Assembly (NCBI GenBank): GCA_020284085.1 | Contig: JACEVL010000129.1 | Span: 52,501-116,500, forward strand | Source: Aporrectodea caliginosa | Taxonomy: Eukaryota; Annelida; Clitellata; Crassiclitellata; Lumbricidae | Reading direction: 5' to 3' | Length of the DNA: 64,000 nucleotides | Part shown: piece after piece, positions 22,376 through 33,800 of the stretch | How the letters are laid out: each line of letters starts with the position of its first letter | Numbering within the stretch: position 1 is the stretch's first letter | Translations under genes and position numbers: made by a program | The notes under the pieces: model-generated | What the model was told of the DNA's origin: nothing | The model's database searches: none | The model's input: the letters and a program-made list of their open reading frames with translations, nothing else

Positions 22376-22700
22376 GGCTTCTGCTCAGCCCTCCCCTTCC
22401 CCTCCGGGCGCTGCTCAGTCCGGGCGCTGCTCAGGTCTCCGGCTTCTGCTCAGCCCTCCCCTTCCCCTCCGGGCGCTGCTCAGTCCGGGCGCTGCTCAGG
22501 TCTCCGGCTTCTGCTCAGCCCTCCCCTTCCCCTCCGGGCGCTGCTCAGTCCGGGCGCTGCTCAGGTCTCCGGCTTCTGCTCAGCCCTCCCCTTCCCCTCC
22601 GGGCGCTGCTCAGTCCGGGCGCTGCTCAGGTCTCCGGCTTCTGCTCAGCCCTCCCCTTCCCCCTTGGGCCTTGCTCAGTCGGCTTCTGCTCACCTCGCGC
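22376..22700 (+). repeat. 65-bp GC-rich minisatellite, about 4.8 copies
   Basis: Units start GGCTTCTGCTCAGCCC at 22376, 22441, 22506, 22571 and 22636, with near-perfect identity in the first four and divergence in the last. Because 65 is not a multiple of three, the same peptide motifs rotate through all three frames, which explains the overlapping open frames. Confidence 0.97.
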
Positions 22701-23281
22701 CCGGGACACCCCCCCGCAATTGTACTATATATAGAGGACGCTTTTATGTAGAGATTACGATGCATCTGACTTTGCGACTGGTGTGTGTGCTCTGACTTGG
22801 TGAATTTGGACGACGTGTGCTCTGGCCGTGGTGATTGATTCCTGTCTACCGTTGCGTGTCTGTGTGACAGTGGTAGAGTGGGCCGACGATTTGGCAGAAT
22901 ATACGGGTTCAAAACCTAGTGACTTTGACTTGTCTTCGATTGATCTGAGCGCGTCGTCTGCGGCGATTGCCATAAGTCGTCAGCTATACCCCTGACGCCG
23001 GACTTGCGCTCTTTCGAGTGAAAGAATGGTCTGCACAATTTACGTATGTGAAGACCTTAGACCTACAGTACCCTACAAGCCCACAATGCCATATGAGCTA
23101 CGGGCTTCATAATATCGCCCATTTGTGACGCAGAGATGGAATCATTGGATTGCTCCGTCCTACCTCAATGTGAATTATACCTGTTAGGCTGTTATCTTTC
23201 GATTCTATTCGCACACAGCTCAAGCTATCAGTAGGTATATAAAATTATGAGCTCACGGCAAATCTTGGTCGGGTGGCCACA

Positions 23282-23430
23282 TAGAGGCGAAAATCTGTAC
23301 ATAACTTGGGGGCAGACTTTATCGGGGGCCGGCCCCGCCGGGTTTTTGCATGTTTTGGGGGAGACAGACAGGCCTCAGTCAAAACTTTAGGGGGACAATA
23401 CCACTCTGTCCCCTCTGGTTTACGCCACTG
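23282..23430. mobile_element. 149-bp hAT-type MITE
   Basis: Left end TAGAGGCGAAAATC and right end GGTTTACGCCACTG are imperfect inverted repeats. Flanking 8-mers TGGCCACA and TGGCCATA match at 7 of 8. The interior is G-rich (GGGGGCC, GGGGGAGAC). Confidence 0.6.
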
Positions 23431-23819
23431 TGGCCATAGCGACGAAATAAGTGTCGGAAGTAGAACGCGGCCTTCAGGTCCACGTCAGATCCACAGTGGT
23501 TGTTGGTGCTCGCGCCTGCTTTGAATGAGGGCGCTTACGGTGAGAATCATGTCTAGGCCTATTGTGGACCTACCGTGCGCCAATCTTTTTATGCTTTTTG
23601 CTGTCGTCTCATATGCTTCATGAACAGGTTTTTCAATCTATTCGTTAAGCTTCAAAGGCCTACCAGGCCTCACAACCACATTCGTTGGGTCTAACTGACC
23701 AACATTACCACTAGTGGCACTAGGCCTAGATGGCCAGATATGGGCCCAGTAAGTGATTGTAGTCGCACCCTAGGCTAATTATGGGGCTTTCAACAACCGG
23801 TCAAACTATATTAGGCTCC

Positions 23820-25070
23820 ACTGCCGTCGCCACCACCTCCACCGCCGTCGCCACTACACCTCCACTGCCGTCGCCACCACATCTACCGCCGTGGCCACCA
23901 CACCTCCACCGCCGTCGCCACCACCTCTACCGCCGTCGCCACCGCACCTCCACCGCCGTCGCCACTACACCTCCACTGCCGTCGCCACCACCTCTACCGC
24001 CGTCGCCACCGCACCTCCACCGCCGTCGCCACCACACCTCCACCGCCGTCGCCACCACCTCTATCGCCGTCGCCACCGCACCTCCACCGCCGTCGCCACT
24101 ACACCTCCACTGCCGTCGCCACCACCTCTACCGCCGTCGCCACCGCACCTCCACCGCCGTCGCCACCACACCTCCACCGCCGTCGCCAACACCTCTACCG
24201 CCGTCGCCACCACTTCCACTGCCGTTGCCACTACACCTCCACTGCCGTCGCCACCACATCTACCGCCGTCGCCACCACACCTCCACCGCCGTCGCCACCA
24301 CCTCTACCGCCGTCGCCACCACACCTCCACCGCCGTCGCCACCACCTCCACCGCCGTCGCCACTACACCTCCACTGCCGTCGCCACCACCTCTACCGCCG
24401 TCGCCACCGCACCTCCACCGCCGTCGCCACCACACCTCCACCGCCGTCGCCACCACCTCTATCGCCGTCGCCACCGCACCTCCACCGCCGTCGCCACTAC
24501 ACCTCCACTGCCGTCGTCACCACCTCTACCGCCGTCGCCACCGCACCTCCACCGCCGTCGCCACCACACCTCCACCGCCGTCGCCACCACCTCTATCGCC
24601 GTCGCCACCGCACCTCCACCGCCGTCGCCACTACACCTCCACTGCCGTCGCCACCACCTCTACCGCCGTCGCCACCGCACCTCCACCGCCGTCGCCACCA
24701 CCTCTATCGCCGTCGCCACCACCTCCACCGCCGTCGCCACTACACCTCCACTGCCGTCGCCAACACCTCTACCGCCGTCGCCACCACTTCCACTGCCGTT
24801 GCCACTACACCTCCACTGCCGTCGCCACCACATCTACCGCCGTCGCCACCACACCTCCACCGCCGTCGCCACCACCTCTACCGCCGTCGCCACCACACCT
24901 CCACCGCCGTCGCCACCACCTCCACCGCAATCGCCACCACACCTCCACTGCCGTCGCCACCACCTCCACCGCCGTCGCCACCACACCTCCACTGCCGTCG
25001 CCACCACCTCTATCGCCGTCGCCACCACACCTCCACCGCCACCACCACACCACTGCCGTCGCCGTCATAA
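23820..25070 (+). repeat. 1.25-kb minisatellite of alternating 21- and 23-bp units
   Basis: The unit is ACCGCCGTCGCCACC followed by ACCTCT (21 bp) or ACACCTCC (23 bp), repeated about 55-60 times with higher-order blocks (for example the ACTTCCACTGCCGTTGCC variant near 24210 and 24785). Mixed lengths rotate the frame, so peptides of the STAVATT, PPLPSPP and HLHRRRH types are all open. There are no introns, domains or start context, so it is not called as a gene. Confidence 0.93.
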
Positions 25071-25125
25071 ATGGGATTTTGGGCCCACTTTCGGCGGAAT
25101 CGCCGGGGCCCTACGCGGTTGCGAT

Positions 25126-25126
<1 letters not shown>

Positions 25127-25167
<41 letters not shown>

Positions 25168-25310
25168 TAAAAAATTCCTATATCTAATTGTAACTCGGCT
25201 CCTAATTATATAATTCACCTCACCGGTATTACTTGTAACTTGTTGCGTCTATTTACAACTAGATTTGTTGATTAAACGAATATTGATTGATTGATTGATT
25301 GATTATAGGC
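25127..25310. repeat. (TA)n microsatellite and (GATT)n LINE-type tail
   Basis: (TA)n spans about 25127-25164. ATTGATTGATTGATTGATTG at about 25284-25304 looks like the 3' tail of a CR1-like LINE; a similar reverse-orientation tail (TCAATCAATCAA) is near 44115. Confidence 0.7.
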
Positions 25311-27715
25311 CTATGGCCGACTCGACTGGTGGACCGCTGGGGACCCGTGGCTCGCCCACACTGGGACACATGAGCAGCTATTCGGAAGATTTGTGGCTGG
25401 TGGCCCGCTGGAGGGTTACCCCCGCCGGGCTAATACATTATAAGGCCTGATATATGGTCTGCGCTGCTGTACTTGTAGAAGCCCACAAAGGCTGCCCGAC
25501 AAAGGCCTTTGATGGGCAGCCTGCCTTTGGTGGGGCGCTGTGTAAATTTAATATCGGCTTACAGGCGACCCAGTGGGGCATGCACATGGTTGTCTGACCT
25601 CCATTGCGGTCTGCCACTAAACTTTTGGATCCGCTATCAATATAATAATCTTCGTTTCTTATTTCAAACTGACATCGCAGTATGATTACAATTAAGCTTA
25701 TTTTAATTTAACAAGTTATTACAGGAATCGAATTTAGCTGTTTGGCAGCCATGCAAGGCGCCCAACATGTCCTACTGCTATAACACGATAGTTTCGAAAG
25801 TAGGTCAAACTGTTCCGAACACCTTAAAATAATGCTCAATAGCTAGTAATGATCAATATTTGCAATATGGAATTTGTGATAGAAGTTCTATATATATTTA
25901 AATTGCTTTGAGTCAATTTCGAGAACGGTAATGTGTTTTCAACTCCATTTTCGAGCCTGCTGTAAACATACTACAAGACAGATGTCCTTAGATTTCAGGG
26001 AACTTCGCAAGATAAACAAATATCTTGACATTCTGGTAAGACATGTTGCATGATAAAGAACAATAGATCGCCACGATATTAATATCTACGACGCTGAAGG
26101 CAACAACAACTGTGAGAGCAGTTTCAGCTTATCAAGCTGTCAGGACCTATCTGAAATTGACAGCATCATCCAAGTTTAAAATTATTTATCACGCACGCGT
26201 TCAGTAATAAATGAAGTTCAAAGAACTAGGTTAATTAACCTTCGACTTGATCATACCAAACTAAAATGGCAAAAGCACTTGAAATCTATTTTTTTCGACA
26301 TGCCTTGTGCCTGGGTCTATGCAGAACCTCTGTCGCTTATCAGCGTACATACATTGCACTGCTCGACATAAATTATCAGATGTCTTCAAAGTAGACAGCA
26401 ACTGATAACCCCTCGAGTCTTTTTAGTAAAGAAAGGCTACCTCTAAGCCGATTCTTCTCTACTCAGCCGAAACATACACCATTGTGCTCGACGAACTTTA
26501 ACCGAACGACCTCATATAAATAACTTTAACCTACGTAGGCACACTGCCTTGCAGTTTTTAATGTAACATTTATATAACGCCTGTCAAAGCACCTCCAAAG
26601 CATTGCTAACCGTTCTAAACAAGTGCCACAAAATTGGGTGAACAAATAATGTGTATTGGGATGATGCAATTGAAGCAGTACTCATTTTAGGGCAGATTGT
26701 TTCCAGAGGAGTCTGATGCACAATGAAACTCGATGAGCTCATGATTTGCAAAAGCGAGGAATCTAAATCTTTGTGGGATGCAGAGCATAGTGATCGCCTA
26801 CCAGGTTGTCCCATAACTGGAACATAATGCCATTTGATTTGCGGTGTAACTATTGCCGACTGGCTAAGCAGGTAGATCCAAAATCAAATCCTTTCCTCCA
26901 TAGGAAGCCAAAGCAGCATTTCTCACATACATTCAGAAATATGCAATTAGTGTGGCTGATTAGCCACTACTCGGGTAGTACAGCCAAGGACTGACTGGAG
27001 CTGAGTATTCTGAACTTTTGCAGCCCTGCCAGGATGGAGTTAATATAGTCGATCCCTACCATTATAAATTACGTCGACGACAATTAATTCACTAGTTTAG
27101 CCCACATTCATAAAACATAAAACTATCATTAATTGTGCCTCAAATTAAGATTTTCTGACTTTTCATGCACAAGAATCAAGTGCTTTAAATAAAATTAAAC
27201 AAAGATGGCATTTTTTACATGCTAATAAGTCTGTTTATAGTAACATGTTATCCAGTGACATTTACAGTATGTACAGTTAACTAGTTAAGCCTGCTTTTTG
27301 CTACCAGATGCTAAAGGCAGAGCCAAATCCCTTTGAAGCACATAATGATTGAAGTCCTTGTTTTTGACGCAGATAGAATTGCATTTTATAAAAAGTTCGT
27401 AAAATCACATTTGCCTTTGAAATTGTAGAATAGCAAATAGCCATCCATTCATAATATTGTGACATTTATGTTATAAAAAGCTCATTAAATGCAATCTGTC
27501 CTACAGACAAGAATGTGGCCCACTGCTAACTACCAGATAACAGTAAAAGCACTTGCATAGTTAATTTTTTCCATATAATCTAGGAAAATCTAGATCATTC
27601 ACTGGAACCATGGAAAAATGAAGACTGAACAGCGCAGCGTTTTGATCTCGTATCTAGCCTAAAAAAACAAATGTTCAATGGATAACAAAAGAAAATAAAA
27701 CACTAATAAACCTGA
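25311..27715. other. Intergenic, no gene recognised
   Basis: No convincing coding segment was found. An imperfect inverted repeat GGCTGCCCGACAAAGG / CCTTTGATGGGCAGCC lies at about 25492-25523. AACATTTATATAACGCCTG at about 26563 is a fragment of an interspersed family also seen near 3925 and 47085. Confidence 0.4.
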
Positions 27716-27721
27716 TTTATT
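27716..27721 (-). terminator. Candidate VPS11 polyadenylation signal
   Basis: AATAAA on the minus strand (TTTATT on plus), 160 nt beyond the VPS11 stop codon at 27881-27883. Confidence 0.5.
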
Positions 27722-27880
27722 TGACACATATTTACTCACAGCAGCAAACAGATTTGGAAATTGAAGTCTGAACACTATATTCACAATTTCGAGCACGTAA
27801 TATATACAGATTCACGAATACAGTTTCTATGACTCGAGTTGTGATGGCTAGAAGAAGCAGACGGCTCCTGTAGATGACAT

Positions 27881-30800
27881 CTAAGTCATGCGCTTCTGGG
27901 GTTGGCTTTTTGGAACCGTTTCAAATGGAGAAAGGTGTGCTGGATAGGCGGGACTTGACTCTGCCTTTAGCGTCTGACTTTTGGGCGCCGTGTCAAAAGG
28001 AGTCTGGTGTGCAGGATATGCCGTTGTCGGCTCAGTTAGTAATGTCACCTAGAAAAATTAACAACAAAAATGCAATAAAGAATAGAAAGGATAAGCTGCA
28101 ACTAAATTAAATTCAGTTATCTAATAATACAAGAGCCAGCCAAGTGATCAACTGGACTCCGGAGGTGAAGCGCGGAAGAGGAAGGCCAAGAAAGAACTGG
28201 ATGGGAACTGTTTGAGAAGATCTGAGGTGTCTGGAAATGACGGTGGAGGATGCTGTCGAGGTGGCGAAGGACAGGGAAGAATGGAAAAACTGCGTTGCCC
28301 GATGTGCAGTCCTGCACGGGAAGGACTAAGTACTAAGTACTATCTAATAATGGAAAGTTGCAAAAATGTTAGATAGGTTACAACTGTTGCTACAAGCAGT
28401 GTATAAGAAAGTGATTTTACTAACTATATATAAATGCAATTCTTTTTGCATCAAAAACAATGACTAAAATCATTATTATGCTTCCTAAGCTAGACTGTTA
28501 ATGCAATTGTTGAACTCAAATGATACAAGGAGATGTGCAAGCGAATGTAACGACGAGATTGCAGAGTCAGCGAAAGAAAGTGATAGAAGTCGAAGAGGAA
28601 AGTGAAACTGAAAGTTCAAGTGAAGAGGAAAACGAAAGCGATGATCAACAAAGTTTAATGCCAAATGGAATAACAGCAGAGATGAGTGAACAGGAGATGG
28701 CTGCATGCAAGAATGGTAATCTAAATGAAACGAAAGAGGATAATGATTGTGATGTGGAGATAGCAGATTTGTTTCAAGAAGATGAGAAAGATGAAGAACA
28801 ACAGATGCAGATTGCAGACGCAAAGAAATTCGAAGAACAGCAGAGACAAGATGAATCATTGAAAGCATGGTGGAATTTAGCGCCAGATAAAGAATCTGAA
28901 TTCTGCGTGGTAAATGGCTTACTGTACAAGAGATATCGAATATTAGAGCAAACGATATATCAATTGGTGTTACCAAAAGAGCGACGAATGAAAGTGATGG
29001 AGTTGGCTCACGAATCAGTATTTGGAGGACATCTTGGAGAAGAGAAAACTAGAGAACGAATAAAGTTGTCTTTTACGTGGCCAAAGATGAGAAGAGATAT
29101 AGTGAAATTTTGCAAATCATGTGAGAAATGTCAGTTAAAGGCAAGAAGTTTGGTGATGGACAGGGTTCCTATCACTCCAATTCCAAGAGAAGATGTGGCG
29201 TTTAGAAGAATTACGGTGGATTGTGTAGGACCAATCGAGCCAGCATCTGCTGCAGGTCACAAGTACTGTTTATGTATTGTCGATTCTTGCACAAGATGGC
29301 CTACAGTGTTTCTGTTGAAATCATTAACTGCAAAAGCTGTATGTGATGCTTTGATGGAGTTGTTCATGAACGTTGGTGTACCTTCTGTGATCACAAGTGA
29401 CCAAGGAACAAATTTTACTGCGAGTCTGACAAGAGAATTTCTGAATTTAATGGGGTGTAGTCCAAGATTTGATACGCCAGGTCATCCAGAGGCAGCTGGA
29501 TTAGTAGAAAGATGGAATCAAACATTCAAGAAAATGATCCATCATGTAATTGTTGACAATCCAAGGCAATGGCATAAAGTAATTCCGTTTACAGTGTGGG
29601 CATTACGAGAAGTACCGAATGCAACTACTGGAATTGCTCCTTATATGTTGGTGTATGGAAAGATTCCGCGTGGACCACTGGCAATTCTAAAAGAAAGTTG
29701 GACAAGAGAAATTAATTTACCACCTCATATTGGAATCCAACCAGAAAAGTACTTGAAAGACATGAAAGCAAATATGGAAAAAGCATTACTGTTTGCAGAA
29801 TCATATACACGAGAGAAGCAATTACAGTATACGAATCAATACAACAAAAGAGCGAAACATAAAGAATTTGAACCGGGTGAAAAAGTCATTGTGTTATATC
29901 CGACTTCAACGAATAAACTGATTTCACGATGGCATGGTCCATGTACTGTCATACAACGAAGGTCCAAGTACTCTTATTTGATTGATATGGGTGACGATTG
30001 TCGAAAGATAATTCACGCAAATAAAATCAGAAAGTACATTACAAGAGCAATGAGTTGTGGATTAATCGTTGAAGAAGATGAAGACTTTGGTTCAGTGGTT
30101 GAGTTGTTGACGAAGAATGACTTGCAAGATGAAAAGAATTCACTGAATCTTGATCCTGAACAGATTAGTCATTTAACATTATCTCAACAAAAACAATTGC
30201 TGGAAGTACTGAACAGATATTCTGATCGATTTTCTGAAAAGCCTGGACTATGTACATTGGTTGAGCATGAAATTGAACTGAAACCGGAATTTCGTGAAAA
30301 AGAATTTATGGCTTACCGAATTCCACTCATCTATCGAGCAGAAGTTGAACGACAAATTAAAGAAATGCTTCAAGCCAACATTATAAAACCATCTTCGAGC
30401 AGAATGGCAAGTCCGCTGGTAATTGTTAAAAAGAAAGACGGTTCTCTGAGACTTGCCTGCGACTACAGATACATTAACTCGTTCACTGTGGATTGTAAAT
30501 ATCCGATGCCGATTGTAAAAGATGTTTTGCACAAAGTTGGAAAATCAAATGTGATCTCGATTTTTGATTGTCGAAGTGCTTACTGGACTTGTCCTGTTAA
30601 GCAAACTGATCAATGGAAAACTGCTTTTGTTACTCACAATGGACTGTACGAGTTTACTCGTGTTCCTTTCGGAATGATCAACTCAGGAAGAACATTTGTT
30701 AAAGCAATTAACATGGTTTTACAGCCTATAAATGAATTTGCTGAGCCCTATGTAGATGACATTGCTGTGCATTCAGATGACTGGAAGATTCATTTACAGC

Positions 30801-33800
30801 ATTTAGATGCATATTTAATGCAAATGAGACTGCATAACATTACTCTGAACTTAAAGAAATGTATCTTTGGTAAGAGTGAGGTAAAGTTCATCGGTCATGT
30901 GGTTGGTTCTGGAACGATTCAAATGAATCCAGATAGAATTGAAAGTTTAATTAATTTGAAAACCCCAGAAACGAAGAAACAAATTAAGCAATTGCTGGGA
31001 TTTTTTGGTTACTATAGACAGTTTATCAAAGATTTTGCACAGATTGCGAAGCCTCTATCTGATTTGACAAGCAAACATGTTCCAGATAAGATTGATTGGA
31101 CTGATAGACATCAACAGGCATTTAATTTACTTAAAGATGCTGTACGCTCTAAAGTTGTTTTATATGTTTTTGATGTTGGAAAACCTTTTAATTTGTACTG
31201 TGATAGCAGTGATTTTGCAGTAGGAGCTGTTTTAACACAGATGGATGATAAGGGAATAGAACGCCCTGTATCATTTATAAGTCAGAAATTGACTGACACC
31301 CAGAAGAGATGGGCAACTGTAGAGAAAGAAGCCTATGCTATTGTTTGGGCTCTAAATAAGTTGAAAGAGATAATAATTGGATCTAAAGTTCACATCTTTA
31401 CCGATCACAATCCTTTAACTTATCTGACTGAATCTATGTCTAAGTCTGCTAAACTGGTGCGTTGGGCTTTAGCACTGCAAACTTTTGATGTAGAAGTTAA
31501 TTATAAGAAAGGACGATTAAATGTTGTAGCAGATTGTTTATCTAGATTATAAGATTGTTTATTTTACTGTATTATATAGTATTAAGTTTATTGCATAATT
31601 TAGTACCTGATGATTTCGCAAATTTTTAAGTTTAATTTGCTCAATCCAAAGAAAGGGAAGGAGGTAATGTGAACTAATGTTTTGCATATATAATGAGCAC
31701 AGGTGTTCCTTAGGTTGATATATATATATATATATAATGTGTATCGATTGTTAAGCGTTTTAGTCTTAGGCCTTAGTTGCGCTGTCGGCTCGTGGGCGCT
31801 TGGCCTAAAGTAGCCTAAACTTTGGCTGACGATAGATTCTCTACACGTGCAGTTAGCGCGCCAAACTTAGAAACTGCTGATGACAGTGAATTTGAACAGT
31901 ACAGTGTAGTAGTTGGTTTAATGCAGTAGAGAGCTGTATGTTAGAAGTTACCGTTGAGTGGTAATTGATAAGAACTTTGATATTAAGTGTACGTTTGAAA
32001 TAACTGTGTTTGAAGAAAGGAGAAACATTCAAAGAACTGTGTCAATTTAATTCTTAAACAGTTAGAAGACGTTGAGCAATTTATATGTAGAGATAAGGAA
32101 AGTTCTTGAGGTAGGTCACAACTAAGAAAGAAAAGAGTTGGTGACATTAGCACAATATACTCTTCATTCCTTTAAAAGCTGCACAATTATGCTTTTATCT
32201 TCCACAACTGTAGGGTTAAAATTACTCAACTACAAACTGAACAGAATAATTTCCAGATTAGGGAGCACCCATGAACTATCAGAAGGATCGTTAAAAGGTT
32301 CCTTCATAAAACAATAGGATTAGAACAAAATAGATAATAAAGAGGAGTAACATAAGTGATATACTGAGTGAAGGAGATGATAGAATGAGTGAAAATGGCA
32401 CTCAGGTAAACTTAACAGGTGGATGATTAGCTACACAAGTCCAAAAGCACAACAGAAGAAGAACAACTCTAAAGCAGTAGTGATCATCGGATTTGTCCTA
32501 CTTTATTGAACACGCCTCGACCATAGTATTCAGCAACGACAGTAAACCCATCAGAAGCACGTTCCAGCTGCTGGTGGAACTGTTCGTGCAAGTCTTTGCT
32601 CTGTTCCTGAGCTCTTATTATGTCCAACAGTTTCCTGAAAAATGTGAAAAACAACACATAAAAAGCTCTTTCTTAGTTCATTTAATTCAATCAACAATTA
32701 CCTGAACACAAATCCATAGGGTGAACACAGTGCATGAACTGTCAACTTCCCTAAGCCATCTTTGTATGAGGCACAAAGTTCCTTCCACTGACCTACCCAA
32801 AAGATTCCTTCAGAGTATTTACCTTTCTTTCTGTTTAGTTTTATGGAATGTGTTTCTTTAGATTTTTCATATAATTTTGGCATCTTTTGCATGCATCTTT
32901 CAACAGATCTAATTCAAAAGTTATTTCAGTGGAGTGAATGCTCAGCAGTGGATGAAACAAAGTTCTCTGTGAAAGAATGTATGTCACTGAAATCTCACCT
33001 GTTTTCAGGAAGGCAAACAGGACACTCTGCATCCGACTCAGAATAACTCTCAAAGCAGCTGAAGTAAAATATCAACACCATCATCAATTAATCTTGCCAA
33101 ATAATCTTGCTCTTCTACATGATATTGTACAATGAAAGTTAGTTACTAAAAAAATTAACGTTCACACTATTTTATCCAAACCAAAACATTATAAAATATA
33201 CTTTTTGAGCCAAATTGAGTAGGGGTTGTGAATTAGTAGAAGTTTTCCATACTCTTAGCACTCTTCACGAAACTACCATGATCACAGAAAAATTAATGCC
33301 ACTGCCAACCATTTCTGTTCTAGAACTATAAACAAAATGCATATCTGGAAGTTATATCATTAGAAGGAAGGTGTCTAGGAAGATTTGGTAATATTCTTAA
33401 ATCTATAACATATTATGTCTATTGTAATTATTAAAATACATCATTTGAACAGCACCACTTTAGAGGCTCTGAACTACTCTGTAACTGGCCATCCATCTGT
33501 TCTAAACAGATTATCTTAATACGGTTCTGTTATGTCTCCAATGACTACCATGCAGTGATTCTGGGATTTTACGACAAGAACCTACTGCTGATGAAAGGAA
33601 TGTTGGCAGAGGAAATGAACAGATGGAAGGTCAAGAGCATGGCTGCAGACACTGCACTTCTGGTTCTGGAAGATCTTTGCACTATAAAAGACATCAACAA
33701 ACATAATGCACCACCAACAGGCAATTCAATACACATCAACACATAGATACGTCGACAAAGCTAATCAAAAATTTACTCAATATGCTAAAGAACTTCTTTA

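Larger units (their letters stand above)
28520..32120 (+). mobile_element. 5'-truncated Gmr1-like LTR retrotransposon
   Basis: An intact pol, then a 115-nt spacer, a polypurine tract (31648-31664, AAAGAAAGGGAAGGAGG) and a putative 3' LTR. Only about 470 bp separate pol from the last VPS11 exon, and no 5' LTR, primer-binding site, gag or protease is visible there. The copy therefore looks truncated at its 5' end. Confidence 0.8.

Noticed and set aside
22153..22795. Three overlapping 156-193 aa open frames
   Set aside because: The 65-bp tandem unit rotates frame; the same peptide appears in all three frames.
23820..25070. CRISPR-like array
   Set aside because: Contiguous tandem units without unique spacers, in an animal genome context.
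23781..25213. Overlapping 429- and 440-aa open frames rich in Pro, His, Arg, Ser, Thr
   Set aside because: They are translations of a 21/23-bp minisatellite that happens to lack stops; all plus frames are open, with no domain or splice structure.
28485..28976. 163-aa minus-strand open frame
   Set aside because: Antisense shadow of the acidic N-terminus of the gypsy pol; leucine/serine-rich because of complementary codons.
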